Below, one piece after another: positions 25,775 to 34,718 of a DNA stretch of 64,000 nt (position 1 is the stretch's first letter; every line of letters starts with the position of its first letter). The stretch comes from Micromonospora echinaurantiaca (GTDB lineage: Bacteria; Actinomycetota; Actinomycetes; Mycobacteriales; Micromonosporaceae). The notes beneath the pieces are model-generated. The model did not search any database, was not told the origin of the DNA, and worked only from the letters and a program-made list of their open reading frames with translations. Where the stretch lies: the NCBI RefSeq assembly GCF_900090235.1, contig NZ_LT607750.1, positions 2,058,501-2,122,500 of the forward strand. The letters run 5' to 3'. The position numbers and the translations under genes are program-made.

Positions 25775-26260
25775 TCAGGTCACCGGCACGAAACCGGCCA
25801 CGACGCCGCTGTACGCGACCCCGAAGGTGATGGCGGTGACGATGACGGTCGCCATGATGGTGGCCTTCGGCGGCTGCCGCACGAGCTGGTACGCGATGAG
25901 CCCGGGGATGACGAAGCCCAGCGTCTGGTGGGCGAACAGCAGCGGAAGGTCACGTTGGACGATGACGAACAGGGTCAGCTGCAACAGGACGCTGAGTAGC
26001 ACGATCGCCGCGAACAGCCGCTTGCCGTACAGGATCACCACCCGTTGCATCAGCAGGGTGAGCAGGTAGGTGAGCACGGTCATCCCGGCGATGATCACCG
26101 CCTGCAGTTGGTCCTCGATGAGCGTCAGGGCGATCCACCCGGGCGTGATCATGCCGCCCGGCGAGAGGTTCGTGGTCAGATAGCACAGCAGCGCGAACAC
26201 CAGGCCGATCCCGAGGCTCGCGGTGGCCAGTTGGGCGCTGAGTTCTCCGCCGAAGGTCAT
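25775..26260 (-). CDS. pgsC: Poly-gamma-glutamate biosynthesis protein PgsC/CapC
   Basis: The 161-residue, very hydrophobic protein has four to five membrane segments. It shares the CapC pattern: a first segment followed by LSPGGMITPGWIAL, then VLTYLLTLLMQRVVILYGKRLFAAIVL and VIPGLIAYQLVRQ. PgsC associates with the PgsB ligase to form the membrane PGA synthase. The ATG at 26260 overlaps the pgsB stop by four bases. Length is slightly above the roughly 150 residues of Bacillus PgsC. Confidence 0.9.
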   Translation of the reverse strand: MTFGGELSAQLATASLGIGLVFALLCYLTTNLSPGGMITPGWIALTLIEDQLQAVIIAGMTVLTYLLTLLMQRVVILYGKRLFAAIVLLSVLLQLTLFVIVQRDLPLLFAHQTLGFVIPGLIAYQLVRQPPKATIMATVIVTAITFGVAYSGVVAGFVPVT

Positions 26261-27498
26261 CGCTGAATCCTTTCTCCGGTCGGCGTACGAAGCGTGGAGG
26301 CCGATGGAGACCCGTCCTCGCAGGTCCAGCCCGGCAGTTCCGCCAGCTTGTGGATCAGGACCTCGCCTTGCCCGTGGATGTTCCCCACGGCGACGATCGA
26401 GGAGTCGGCCGGCGTCTCCGCCATCACGCCCTCCAGCAGGCGGTCAGGGGCGAGCTTGCCGCCGATGTCGACCACCCGGTCCTGAAGCTCCGACGGCACG
26501 CTCGTCCGCGCGCTCTTGGTCACCTCGCCGATGAGAACGATCTTCTCCGGTCGCACCCGGCCGCTGAGTTCACCCATCTGACCGTTGCGCTCGATCCGGT
26601 CCGGCCGGCAGTTGACCACCATCGTCAGCGGACGGGTGATGAGGTGCTGATTCTCCAGTTGCTGGATGTTCATGAAGGTGGACTCGGGATCGTTGGCGGC
26701 GAAGATGTTGGCGAACCGCATCCGCTTGCTGCCGTGCATCACCCGCGCCACGGACAGCACACCGGGGTCGGGCGGGGCCTCCCACATGCCCCGCAGCGCG
26801 CTGTGCCGGTCAACGCCCAGTTGCTCGGCGACGGCCAGCGCGATGGCGACGTTCTCCTTGAACGTGATCCACCCGAACCCGTCCATCTCGCGGTCGGTCA
26901 CCGACTCGGGATCGACCGCGATCAGGCGGCAGTCGCGCCGTTCGGCCTCCTCCTGCAGGATCGCCAGCCGTTCCCGCTCGGCGGTGATGCAGACACCACC
27001 CACCGGCATGGACCGGCTCAGCGACCGGGCCACATCGTCCAGGGTGGGACCCATCTCGGTGAGATGGTCCTCGCGCACGTTGCACAGCACCCCGATGTTC
27101 GACCGGATCAGCTTGCTCTGGTTGACCTCCTGCAGCGCCGGCATCACCGCCATGCACTCCATGACCAGGGCGTCGGGGTGGTAGACGGCGGCCCGCCGCA
27201 CGATCCCGATCTGCTCCACCACGTTCGCGATGCCGAACTTCCGGTGCACCGGCTCTTCACTGGCGTCCGGGAAGATGAACCGGGCCGCGGTGCCGGTGGT
27301 CTTGGCCACCACCACCCGCCCACCGCCGCGCAGCGCGCCGGCACAGAGCCGGGTGATGGAGCTCTTGCCGCGAATGCCGTTGACCAGCACGCGGTCCGGG
27401 ATCTTGTCCAGGTTGCGGTTGTGGTTGCGGTGCTCGACGATCCCGGCGACGAGCAGAGCCAGGCAGCAAAGGACGAATACGACGTATAGATATGCCAC
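26257..27498 (-). CDS. pgsB: Poly-gamma-glutamate synthase PgsB/CapB
   Basis: The 413-residue Mur-ligase-like enzyme joins glutamates through the gamma-carboxyl using ATP. An N-terminal membrane anchor (1-20) is followed by the P-loop NGIRGKSSITRL (39-50) and the CapB-specific blocks VVVAKTTGTAARFIF, ALVMECMAVMPALQ, GVLCNVREDHLTEMGPTLDDVA and MVVNCRPDRIER. The ending VAVGNIHGQGEVLI also matches. I chose GTG 27498, one base after the upstream stop, because the protein then begins exactly at the family's membrane anchor. It is coupled to pgsC by an ATGA overlap. No pgsA/capA-type gene is present in the window. Confidence 0.93.
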   Translation of the reverse strand: MAYLYVVFVLCCLALLVAGIVEHRNHNRNLDKIPDRVLVNGIRGKSSITRLCAGALRGGGRVVVAKTTGTAARFIFPDASEEPVHRKFGIANVVEQIGIVRRAAVYHPDALVMECMAVMPALQEVNQSKLIRSNIGVLCNVREDHLTEMGPTLDDVARSLSRSMPVGGVCITAERERLAILQEEAERRDCRLIAVDPESVTDREMDGFGWITFKENVAIALAVAEQLGVDRHSALRGMWEAPPDPGVLSVARVMHGSKRMRFANIFAANDPESTFMNIQQLENQHLITRPLTMVVNCRPDRIERNGQMGELSGRVRPEKIVLIGEVTKSARTSVPSELQDRVVDIGGKLAPDRLLEGVMAETPADSSIVAVGNIHGQGEVLIHKLAELPGWTCEDGSPSASTLRTPTGERIQR

Positions 27499-27499
27499 G

Positions 27500-29809
27500 T
27501 CAATCCCCTTCGTCTCGGCCGGCAGACTGGTGACCGCCGCGATAGACGGTCGGCGGGGCGACCCTCTCCGGACTGGCCGGCGGTGGCACCTCGGGGAGCA
27601 CCACGGTCGGGTCGTCCTCCGTGCCGCGAATCCGCGGCACCCCGCCCAACCGATCCGAGCCGGTGTGCCGGGCCTGACGGCAGACCTCCAGACACATGGC
27701 CAGTTCCCCGATGTCGTCGTGCCGCTGCGGCGGGATGGGCGTCTCGACCGAGCCGCCGCGGATCCGGTCGGCTTCGGTCGCCAGCCGCCGCAGCGGCCGG
27801 GCGAAGACGTAGTACTGCCACACCTGACTGAGCAGCACGACACCGGTCGCGGCGCCGGCGACCAGCAGCGTCCACCGGCGTCCGTCGCTCTGCGGCAGCC
27901 GCAGTCCGGCCAGGTCCTGCTCCACGACCAGGGACCACTTCAGCGGCGCAACCGTGTTGGGTTTGTTCAAGCCGGCGGCGGCGATCAGGGCCGCACCGCC
28001 CCCAGGCGTCTCGGCCCGCCCCACGGTGCCGCCCTTCAACGCCTCGGCCGCGGCGCCACGGGCGCTGCCCTCCAGCTCCTCGAAGGCGCGGAAGCCCTCC
28101 GAGTCGAAGACCGTGCGCAGATCCTCGTCCACGATCCGGGCCTGGCCGTCCACCTCGCGCAGCATCCCCAGCAGGTAGTCGATGTTGTACTCACCCACCG
28201 TGGCGACGCCGTTGGCGCCGACCCGGAAGGCGTAGACCACCGGGACTCGGGCGGTCTTGTCGTCCAGGTCGATGCCGGCCTCACCCCGCAGCGGCTCCTT
28301 CCGCAGCGGCTCGCGTCCGGCCGAGCTGATCACCGATCCGCTCGAATCCATCAGGTAGAGGCTGCGGAACCGCTGCTTGTCGGCCAGTTCGTGCTTGAGT
28401 AGCGGCGTCAGCTGCGCGGGGTCGCTGGACTCGGCGGTCTGCGAGACGCGGATCACCGTCTGCAGCCCGTTGTTGAGCGCCTTGCCCATCATCGTGCTCG
28501 CCGCCTCGGCCCGGCTCTCCTCGTCCTTGACGAGCTGGTCGGGGATCGACGGCTTGGGCGCGCCGAGGGCGGTCGCCACCGCCGCCGCCGGCCAGAGCAG
28601 CGCTACGACCGTGGCCACGGCCAGGGCCTGCGTCACGGTCGGCCGCCAACGCCACCGCCACCGGGTGCGCGGGCTGCTGGCCGACGAGGTGTCGCCGGAC
28701 GTGAAAGCCAGCGCCTGGGCGATGCGGTGCGCCTCCGCGATCCGCAGCGGATGTCGTTTGGCCGGGGCGGCGCCGGAGGCGTTGGCCTTGGCCTGCTCGA
28801 GCAGCGAGCGCACGGGACGGACCAGCGCCAGCCGCATCAACAGGAAGCTCGGCACCGCCAACGCCAACAGGGTCAGGCCGAGCAGGAGACCGCGGACCGC
28901 GGAGGTACCGCCCGCCTCGTCGGCGACGATCAGGGTCGCCAGCGTCACGCCGGTGTTCCCCACCGGAGCGGACGAGACGACCAACTGGCGGTCCTGCCAC
29001 TCGGTCACCCTGATCGGGTGGCCCTCGCTGGAGTCGGACTGTGCCAGCTCGCCGAAGACCACCGGCAGGTGGACCTCGTCGACGGCACTCACCCCCTGCA
29101 TCAGCGTGCTCTTCCCGTCCGGCGTGAGCACGAAGACGCCCTGGCGGGCCTTGGGATTGAGCCGCAACTCGTCCACGTTGAGCGGTTGCATCGCCAGCAA
29201 GGTCCGCGACTGGTCAAGCGCGATACTGCGGACCAGCGCCGGACCGTCGGCCGTGCTGACCGGGAACACGTTGGCCGGCAGTGTCGGCGGCAGTTGCTCG
29301 AGCGGCAGCTGCGGCCCCAGGGTCGCCACCGGGCGCCGGCTGGCCGTTTCCATGATCGTGGCCCCGTTCCAGGTGGCTCCGTCGCCCACCGCCTGCTTCA
29401 GCAGTTCGGGGTCCGGCGTCCCGGGTGCCCGGGTGGAGACCCGCTGGTCGAGCTCCTCGACCGAGTGCTGGATGGTCATTCGCGTGCTGGTGGCGACCTT
29501 CGACACGTTGTCCCGTTGCGAATCCACCACGGCGGGGGGCACGCCCCGCTGGTGGTTGACGGCGAACCCCAGCACGATGGCCGCCGCCAGGCACATCGTC
29601 ACCCAGAGATACACCAGCGAGGGTGTCCCGGAACCCGCTGGAAACCCGGCAGCCGGTAGCTGCTGCTCCAGGGCGCGTCGCCGCCAGGCGACCATTTCCT
29701 CCGGCGGCAGCTCGGCCGGCTTCCCCGTCACGGGAGCCTGGCCACGGAAGCTCTGCTGTTCTGTGTCCCGGTCAGGCGCAGGCTGTTCGCCTTCGCTCCT
29801 TCTATTCAT
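27500..29809 (-). CDS. Two-module receptor-like membrane protein in the PGA operon
   Basis: I do not recognise this 769-residue protein by name. It has a cytoplasmic Pro/Glu-rich head (1-60) and four membrane segments at about 64-84, 305-327, 392-414 and 648-667. These enclose two large extracytoplasmic domains (about 85-304 and 415-647). The second resembles a Cache-like sensor (FRSLYLMDSSGSVISSAGREP). After the last segment comes a HAMP-like stretch (FARPLRRLATEADRIRGG ... DDIGELA), then a Pro-rich tail with no kinase, cyclase or methyl-acceptor domain. Its stop is one base from the pgsB start, so the two are co-translated. It occupies the place where pgsA would be expected and may sense or organise the PGA polymerase. 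The start ATG 29809 has a GGAAGGGAAGGGG upstream. Confidence 0.8.
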   Translation of the reverse strand: MNRRSEGEQPAPDRDTEQQSFRGQAPVTGKPAELPPEEMVAWRRRALEQQLPAAGFPAGSGTPSLVYLWVTMCLAAAIVLGFAVNHQRGVPPAVVDSQRDNVSKVATSTRMTIQHSVEELDQRVSTRAPGTPDPELLKQAVGDGATWNGATIMETASRRPVATLGPQLPLEQLPPTLPANVFPVSTADGPALVRSIALDQSRTLLAMQPLNVDELRLNPKARQGVFVLTPDGKSTLMQGVSAVDEVHLPVVFGELAQSDSSEGHPIRVTEWQDRQLVVSSAPVGNTGVTLATLIVADEAGGTSAVRGLLLGLTLLALAVPSFLLMRLALVRPVRSLLEQAKANASGAAPAKRHPLRIAEAHRIAQALAFTSGDTSSASSPRTRWRWRWRPTVTQALAVATVVALLWPAAAVATALGAPKPSIPDQLVKDEESRAEAASTMMGKALNNGLQTVIRVSQTAESSDPAQLTPLLKHELADKQRFRSLYLMDSSGSVISSAGREPLRKEPLRGEAGIDLDDKTARVPVVYAFRVGANGVATVGEYNIDYLLGMLREVDGQARIVDEDLRTVFDSEGFRAFEELEGSARGAAAEALKGGTVGRAETPGGGAALIAAAGLNKPNTVAPLKWSLVVEQDLAGLRLPQSDGRRWTLLVAGAATGVVLLSQVWQYYVFARPLRRLATEADRIRGGSVETPIPPQRHDDIGELAMCLEVCRQARHTGSDRLGGVPRIRGTEDDPTVVLPEVPPPASPERVAPPTVYRGGHQSAGRDEGD

Positions 29810-29855
29810 GGCGACCCCTTCCCTTCCGTGAACACCGGAAGTTGCACGGTCGAAT

Positions 29856-30020
29856 CGATCATCGGACTCGACGGGGTGAGCCAGCATCACCTCACCGGGA
29901 CGAACCTGGGCATGCCTCGGACCTCTGCCGGACCCCGCCAAACGCTGGATGGGGCGGTATGACCCGATCATGGAACTCGGCAGGGTGAGCCAGCCTCACC
30001 CTGCCGAGATGAACCCGCGT
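29856..30020. repeat. Diverged direct repeat around the terminator
   Basis: Two aligned 56-base copies begin CGATCAT and run through a shared GGGTGAGCCAGC core, at 29856 and 29965, 109 bases apart. I count about 43 of 56 positions the same, with no gaps. The second copy forms a perfect hairpin; the first has lost most of the pairing. This looks like a duplicated terminator-type element between the gamma-glutamyltransferase and the PGA operon. Confidence 0.65.
29976..30008 (-). terminator. Hairpin terminator after gamma-glutamyltransferase
   Basis: CTCGGCAGGGTGAG (29976-29989) and its exact complement (29995-30008) flank a five-base loop CCAGC. It lies 50 bases past the gamma-glutamyltransferase stop codon on the minus strand, so that gene is probably a separate transcript from the pgs genes. 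Confidence 0.8.
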
Positions 30021-30057
30021 GCCGGGCCGGCGCGGCACGACACCGGCCGGCGTGACG

Positions 30058-31947
30058 TCAGCCCCCGGTGGCGGTGCCGTCCCGGCGTGGGTCGGCCGCG
30101 CCGAGCAGCTGCTTGCCGCGAATCTCGATCGCCGTGAGACCGCTGTCCAGTGCGATGAGTCGGGGACAGGGGTGCCGACGCTCGACGAGGTTCGGCATCC
30201 GTAGGGCCACTCTCCGGTTCGCCTCGATGGCCGACGGCGCATCCCGTTCCCCATCACAGTCGCGGGTGATGTCCTGTCCGCTGTAATGGCCCTGGTTGAT
30301 CGCCTCTGCCGGGGTCATGCCGTCGACGATCACTCCCACGATGGTCTGGACCACGTAGTCAGGAATGTGGGAGCCGCCGGCAGCGCCGACCACCAGCCTC
30401 AGTTCCTTACCCTCACCGTCCAGCACGAGCGTCGGCGCCATCGAGGCCGTGGGCCGCTTCCCCGGCTGCATGACGTTGACGGGCTTTCCCGGTGAGACCG
30501 ACGCGGTGTCCGTGAAGTTGTTCAACGCGTTGTTGAGAATCATCCCCTGGACTTCCAGGTGCGACCCGAAATGACTGTTGTTGGTGGTCGTCATGGAGAC
30601 GGCGTTGCCCTCGGCGTCGACGATGCTCACGTTGCTCGTCGGGTCGCCGACGTCCACCGTGGCGGGTTCGTCGCCCACCACCGGAGGTTCGGGTCGCACT
30701 CCCGGCGGGTCACCCGGTTCGACGGGTCGGACCGCCCGGTCGCGAGAGAAGAGGGAGAAGCGGTTGTCGAGGTACCGGTCGTCGAGGAGACCGTCCACGG
30801 GCACGCCGTGATAGTCCGGGTCACCGATGTAGGCGCGACGGTCCAGATTCGCCAACCGGCTGGCCTCCAGCGACAGATGGATTCGGGCGGCCGAGCCCGG
30901 GTCGGTCTTCTTCACGTCGCCGCGTTCGAGCAGGCCGAGCTCTTCCAGGACCGCCACTCCGCCGAACGCGGGGGGCGGTGAGGTGCACACCGAGACGCCG
31001 AACGGCTTCCGGCAGATCTCGGTGCGCTCCACCGGGGTGTAGTCGGCGAAGTCCTGCGGGGTGATCAGGGAGGGGATCACCACCGGGCCCGCCGTGTTGC
31101 CCTTGAGCTTGATCGGGCCCTTCGCCGCGTGCTTGGCGATGGTCGGGGCGATCTCGCCGTCCGGGTCGTAGAACGCCTCCGCGCCCCCGTCCCGCACCAG
31201 CCGCAGCACCTCGGCGATCTCAGGGTTGTAGAGCGTGCTGCCCACCGGCTTGGGCTCGTCGCCGTTGCAGTAGCGGGGGCGCAGGTCGGGATAGTTGCAG
31301 CGCTTCCGCCCGTTGAAACGCTCCTCGAAACCGTCGTGCAGGTTCGGGGACATGGGGAACCCGTCCTTGGCCAGCCTGATGGCGTCGTCGAAGAGCTGGT
31401 TCCACGGGAGTTCGCCGTACAACTCGTGCACGTCCGCGAGCACCCGCAGGGTGCCGGGAACGCCGAACGCGCGTCCGGTCGCCGAGGCGTCGTTCGGGAA
31501 GCGATCCGTTCCGAGATCCTCGGCCTCCTGCGCGGTGGGCGTCCGCACATTCTCGGTCACGTTCCGCGGCGCTCTGGACATGCCGTCGAAGAAGCGGATG
31601 TCGCGCTTGTCCTTGTCCCAGTGGTTGATGAGCGTGCCGCCGGCGAGCCCGGAGGCGTGCGGCTCCACGACAGCGAGGACCGCCTGAACGGACACCGCGG
31701 CGTCCGCGGCGCTGCCGCCCCTGGCAATGATCTTGCAACCGGCCTCGGCGGCGAGCGGATGGGCGGCGGCCACCATGAACTTCTCGACGACAGCGTCGTC
31801 CTCCCGGCCGCTCTTGCTTCTCGGATTCTTCGTGCAGGCCTCGGCGGGCGCAGCGACCGGAGTTGACGCGGGTGCCACGGCCACGGCGGACATACCCAGC
31901 GCCATCGCCAGCGCGGGAATGAGATGGTGCGCCCTGCGTGCGAACAT
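30058..31947 (-). CDS. Secreted gamma-glutamyltransferase (CapD-like role possible)
   Basis: The 629-residue precursor has a signal peptide (1-37, ending PAEA). The GGT fold follows: AAAHPLAAEAGCKIIARGGSAADAA, then SGLAGGTLINHW. The self-cleavage site and nucleophilic Thr are in GDPTSNVSIVDAEGNAVSMTTT (about residue 436, aligned with the TTHxSVVD site). The small subunit has APTLVLDGEGK and VVGAAGGSHIPDYV. GGT enzymes hydrolyse or transfer gamma-glutamyl groups; the CapD member of this family cuts PGA and anchors it to peptidoglycan in Bacillus anthracis. Location beside pgsB-pgsC suggests a related job. The Cys pairs in the large subunit (e.g. CNYPDLRPRYC) suggest disulfides. Confidence 0.9.
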   Translation of the reverse strand: MFARRAHHLIPALAMALGMSAVAVAPASTPVAAPAEACTKNPRSKSGREDDAVVEKFMVAAAHPLAAEAGCKIIARGGSAADAAVSVQAVLAVVEPHASGLAGGTLINHWDKDKRDIRFFDGMSRAPRNVTENVRTPTAQEAEDLGTDRFPNDASATGRAFGVPGTLRVLADVHELYGELPWNQLFDDAIRLAKDGFPMSPNLHDGFEERFNGRKRCNYPDLRPRYCNGDEPKPVGSTLYNPEIAEVLRLVRDGGAEAFYDPDGEIAPTIAKHAAKGPIKLKGNTAGPVVIPSLITPQDFADYTPVERTEICRKPFGVSVCTSPPPAFGGVAVLEELGLLERGDVKKTDPGSAARIHLSLEASRLANLDRRAYIGDPDYHGVPVDGLLDDRYLDNRFSLFSRDRAVRPVEPGDPPGVRPEPPVVGDEPATVDVGDPTSNVSIVDAEGNAVSMTTTNNSHFGSHLEVQGMILNNALNNFTDTASVSPGKPVNVMQPGKRPTASMAPTLVLDGEGKELRLVVGAAGGSHIPDYVVQTIVGVIVDGMTPAEAINQGHYSGQDITRDCDGERDAPSAIEANRRVALRMPNLVERRHPCPRLIALDSGLTAIEIRGKQLLGAADPRRDGTATGG

Positions 31948-32563
31948 GGAGTGACCTTTCGAGATCGGTCCGGAGCGAAGCGTTCACGCTGACCATCACG
32001 AAGCTCCCCAACCGGAATGCGTCTCCCTGTCTTGCCTCCCGGGCCTGCCGCCCGCGCTCTTCGCCCCGACGTCTCCCGCAGGTGGGCTGCGATCCCGGAT
32101 GGCCCGACCGTCCGAACGGCAGCAGGCGAAGTTAGGGGCATCATCGATGTCACCCGGGTGATGGCGCAGGACATCGCCGGAAGTCGTGGCCTGCGGGGCG
32201 AAGGTGTCGCCGGTGATAGCGGAGAAAGTCCACGCACCTCGACTCGGCGCGCAGGCCGACCGGCGGGCCCTGGTCGTCCCCCGACTGGCCGCCAGTGGCG
32301 ATTCGACGGTTCAGTGCACCACGGTCCGGGCTGTCCGTTCCGCAGGCGCCAGCCGGCGCAATCGGGGCCATCTTACGCTCAGTGAGGAATTGACCCCGAG
32401 AAGTCCACTCTGTGTTAGCGTCGAGGAGGCGGGCCCTGTGATGTGCGGCACTTGCGCCATCACACCGGAACCCATCGCCCTGCCCGACAACAGGTGGTCA
32501 GGCGCCGTGCGCGACCACCACATCCGTCCGGAAGACCGCGCGACATCCACCCGAGGAGCAATC
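31948..32563. other. Divergent intergenic region, candidate promoter at 32390-32420
   Basis: This 616-base gap separates the gamma-glutamyltransferase (leftward) from the DUF6230 gene (rightward). I see no gene I can support. A TTGACC at 32390 and TTAGCG at 32415 with a 19-base interval could be a rightward promoter. An ATG at 32441 is in frame with the DUF6230 gene but has no ribosome site, so that interval more likely is leader. Confidence 0.4.
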
Positions 32564-33178
32564 GTGCAGGAACGGATCGGTAACCCCGTGGGACGTACCC
32601 GGTGGCGAAGGTTCGCCGCGATGCTGGTGCCGGCGAGCGCGGTCGCTGCCGGGATCGTCTTCGGTATGGCCAACGGCGCGATCGCCGCCTCGTTCGCCGT
32701 GTCCGGGCAGACGTTCAAGGTGTCGGCCTCGGAGTTGCAAGGGGAGGGCTTCGTCCAGTACGGCGGGGTCGCCAGGGAGGTCGACGGAACGGAGCACCCG
32801 GTGGCGGTCACCGGCATCCGCGAGGCGCGGCTGTTCGACCTGTGCCAGTCGGTGAAGGCGCCGGGCGCTCCCGTAGTGCTCACCATCACCGCCGGCGGTG
32901 GCGGCCGACCCGCCACGGCGAGCGACCTGCTGCTCGATGTCGAGTCGCTCGAGGGCGACGTCAGGTTCACCAACATCAACATCGGGCAGGACGCGTCGAC
33001 CCTCGAGGGCGGCCCGCCCGGCGCCCGGGGTCCCCGGGGCGCCTTCGGCCAACAGGCCGACGCGGTCAACATCAAGAACCTGCGTCAGGTGGCCCGCTCC
33101 ACCCAGGCCGGGCAGTTCAACCTCACCGGACTGCGGTTGAAGGTCAATGTCGGCCCGGCCGCCAGGGAATGCTTCTGA
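32564..33178 (+). CDS. DUF6230 family secreted protein
   Basis: The 204-residue protein matches a Streptomyces/Micromonospora family of unknown function. It has a GRTRWRRFAAMLVP leader and one membrane/signal segment (about 20-45). The family pattern ASFAVSGQTFKVSASELQGEGFVQYGG is present, then LFDLCQSVKAPG, GGGGRPATASDLLLDVESLEG and an ending AARECF. Two Cys residues (LCQS and the penultimate ECF) may pair. Start GTG 32564 has GAGGAG just upstream. It is followed by a DUF6114 gene, the usual partner of this family. Confidence 0.85.
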   Translation: MQERIGNPVGRTRWRRFAAMLVPASAVAAGIVFGMANGAIAASFAVSGQTFKVSASELQGEGFVQYGGVAREVDGTEHPVAVTGIREARLFDLCQSVKAPGAPVVLTITAGGGGRPATASDLLLDVESLEGDVRFTNINIGQDASTLEGGPPGARGPRGAFGQQADAVNIKNLRQVARSTQAGQFNLTGLRLKVNVGPAARECF

Positions 33179-33250
33179 GCCGGCCGTCCCGGCCGCCAGG
33201 CTCTCCGCGTGCCCTCCCCACCGTCCACTCCTCATCCGGCAGGAGGATGC

Positions 33251-33856
33251 GTGACAGACGCCGAACTCCAGCAGGCCCGGCCCGGCCGGTTCCGCCTGGC
33301 ACGGGACGGTTTCCGCCACTGGCGGCGGACCCGGCCCTTCTGGGGCGGCCTGCTCACCGGCCTGGCCGGCCTCGAAATCTTCGGCACCACCCAGATGTCG
33401 CTCGCTGGTCTCTCCTTCCAGACGGGGCCGACGGGCTTTCTCTCCTGGCTGATCCCCGCCATCCTGGTGACCTGCGGGCTGCTGATGTGGTTCAAGCCGC
33501 AACACCGGGCCCTCTACGCCGTGGTCGCCGCGGTCACCGCCCTCTTCTCGCTGATCGGGGTCAACCTCGGCGGCTTCTTCTTCGGTCTGATCCTCGGCAT
33601 CGTGGGCAGTGCCCTGGGCTACGCGTGGACGCCGGAACCCGCCCCCGCGGTCGGACGCGCAGAGCCCGAGGACGACGCGACGACACGCGAGTCGACCGGG
33701 GAGGGGCGGGGCGGGTCGCCCGACGCCGCGCGGGACGGGTCACCGGACGAGGCGACGACGCGGCGCGATCGGGCGGCCGGGCCGGACCCTGACCGCCCGG
33801 CCCCCGGTGCAGGACCGGCGCCGAGCGGGAGTAGCCGGCCGTCGTCGACGAGCTGA
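33251..33856 (+). CDS. DUF6114 family membrane protein
   Basis: This 201-residue membrane protein matches the DUF6114 pattern: FRHWRRTRPFWGGLLTGLAGLEIF followed by four membrane segments to about residue 125 (FSLIGVNLGGFFFGLILGIVGSALGYAW). A hydrophilic tail (about 130-201) rich in Asp, Glu, Arg and Pro follows and is longer than usual. GTG 33251 has AGGAGG directly upstream. Its stop overlaps the ATG of the next gene by one base, so all three genes are probably one operon. The function is unknown. Confidence 0.85.
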   Translation: MTDAELQQARPGRFRLARDGFRHWRRTRPFWGGLLTGLAGLEIFGTTQMSLAGLSFQTGPTGFLSWLIPAILVTCGLLMWFKPQHRALYAVVAAVTALFSLIGVNLGGFFFGLILGIVGSALGYAWTPEPAPAVGRAEPEDDATTRESTGEGRGGSPDAARDGSPDEATTRRDRAAGPDPDRPAPGAGPAPSGSSRPSSTS

Positions 33857-34647
33857 TGTCGGGCCGGGACGGCTGCGGTCCGCGCGTCGTCTCGCGGGCA
33901 GCCGCCGACGAGGTTCCCTGCGGGCCGGGGACGGCCCAGCGAATCGGTGACGTCCCGCCTCGCAAGCCCGACCGCCGGACCGTCGCGGTGCTGCTCGGAC
34001 TGCTCGGCCTGGTGGCCGCCGTGGCGCCCGCCGCGCTGAGCCCGACGCGGGCGTCCGCGGTGCCGGCTACTGTGCGGGACGGACCTACCTGCCCGAGCCC
34101 GCCGGGACCGGGCGTGCCGCAGGGGAGTCCGCCCGCGTCGTCCGGCCCGAGCGGCGTCCGTCCGGCTGACTGCGACCGAGCGAAGTCGTTCCCGGGCGCG
34201 ACCGGCGGCGTCGACGCCGGTACCGCGTTGCCGTGGATCAGCGCCGATCCGGGGCAGCCGCTGGTCGCGGCGATCCCCGCGAAGCTGACCGGCTCCAAGC
34301 TGACCATGAGCGGGCTCCGGCTGGAAGGGATCGTCCAACTGCCCACCGCCGACGGCCCCCTCACGGCGTTGAAGTTCAGCATGAACGAGGCGGTCACCGA
34401 GGATGTCGTGCTGCGGCCGCCGGGCCCGCCGGACCGGACCGTCCGGCTCGCCGCCGTGACGGCCCGCGGTGACGTCGCGCTCTACGCCACCCGCTTCGTC
34501 GGGCGACTCCCCGGCTTCACCATCACGCTGGCTCCCGACCTGCCGGTGCCGGCCGGCGTCCCGATCATGTCGACCGGTGCGATCACCTTCACCGATCCCG
34601 CCATCGACCTGGCCTTCGTCAAGAGCGACACGTTCAGCGGCCGGTAG
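33856..34647 (+). CDS. Unrecognised secreted or membrane-anchored protein
   Basis: I do not recognise this 263-residue protein. After a basic head, a hydrophobic segment (about 41-65, TVAVLLGLLGLVAAVAPAAL) could be a signal or anchor. A Pro/Ser-rich spacer with two Cys residues follows, then a domain of mostly beta strands (about 115-263). Repeated motifs include KLTMSGLRLEGIVQLPT and ITFTDPAIDLAFVKSDTF. The 'L.m.gLrL.g' and TN/TF-type strands faintly echo the DUF6230 protein two genes upstream, so it may share its fold. It is translationally coupled to the DUF6114 gene. Confidence 0.65.
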   Translation: MSGRDGCGPRVVSRAAADEVPCGPGTAQRIGDVPPRKPDRRTVAVLLGLLGLVAAVAPAALSPTRASAVPATVRDGPTCPSPPGPGVPQGSPPASSGPSGVRPADCDRAKSFPGATGGVDAGTALPWISADPGQPLVAAIPAKLTGSKLTMSGLRLEGIVQLPTADGPLTALKFSMNEAVTEDVVLRPPGPPDRTVRLAAVTARGDVALYATRFVGRLPGFTITLAPDLPVPAGVPIMSTGAITFTDPAIDLAFVKSDTFSGR

Positions 34648-34718
34648 GCGAGCCGTTCGCGGGACCTGCGCCGGGACGGGTCGTGATCGGGGGGGCGCGC
34701 TCGGGTGACAATGCCGAG

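Noticed and set aside
32441..32563. An earlier in-frame ATG for the DUF6230 gene
   Set aside because: It lacks a ribosome site, and the GTG at 32564 has GAGGAG and matches the family's N-terminus.
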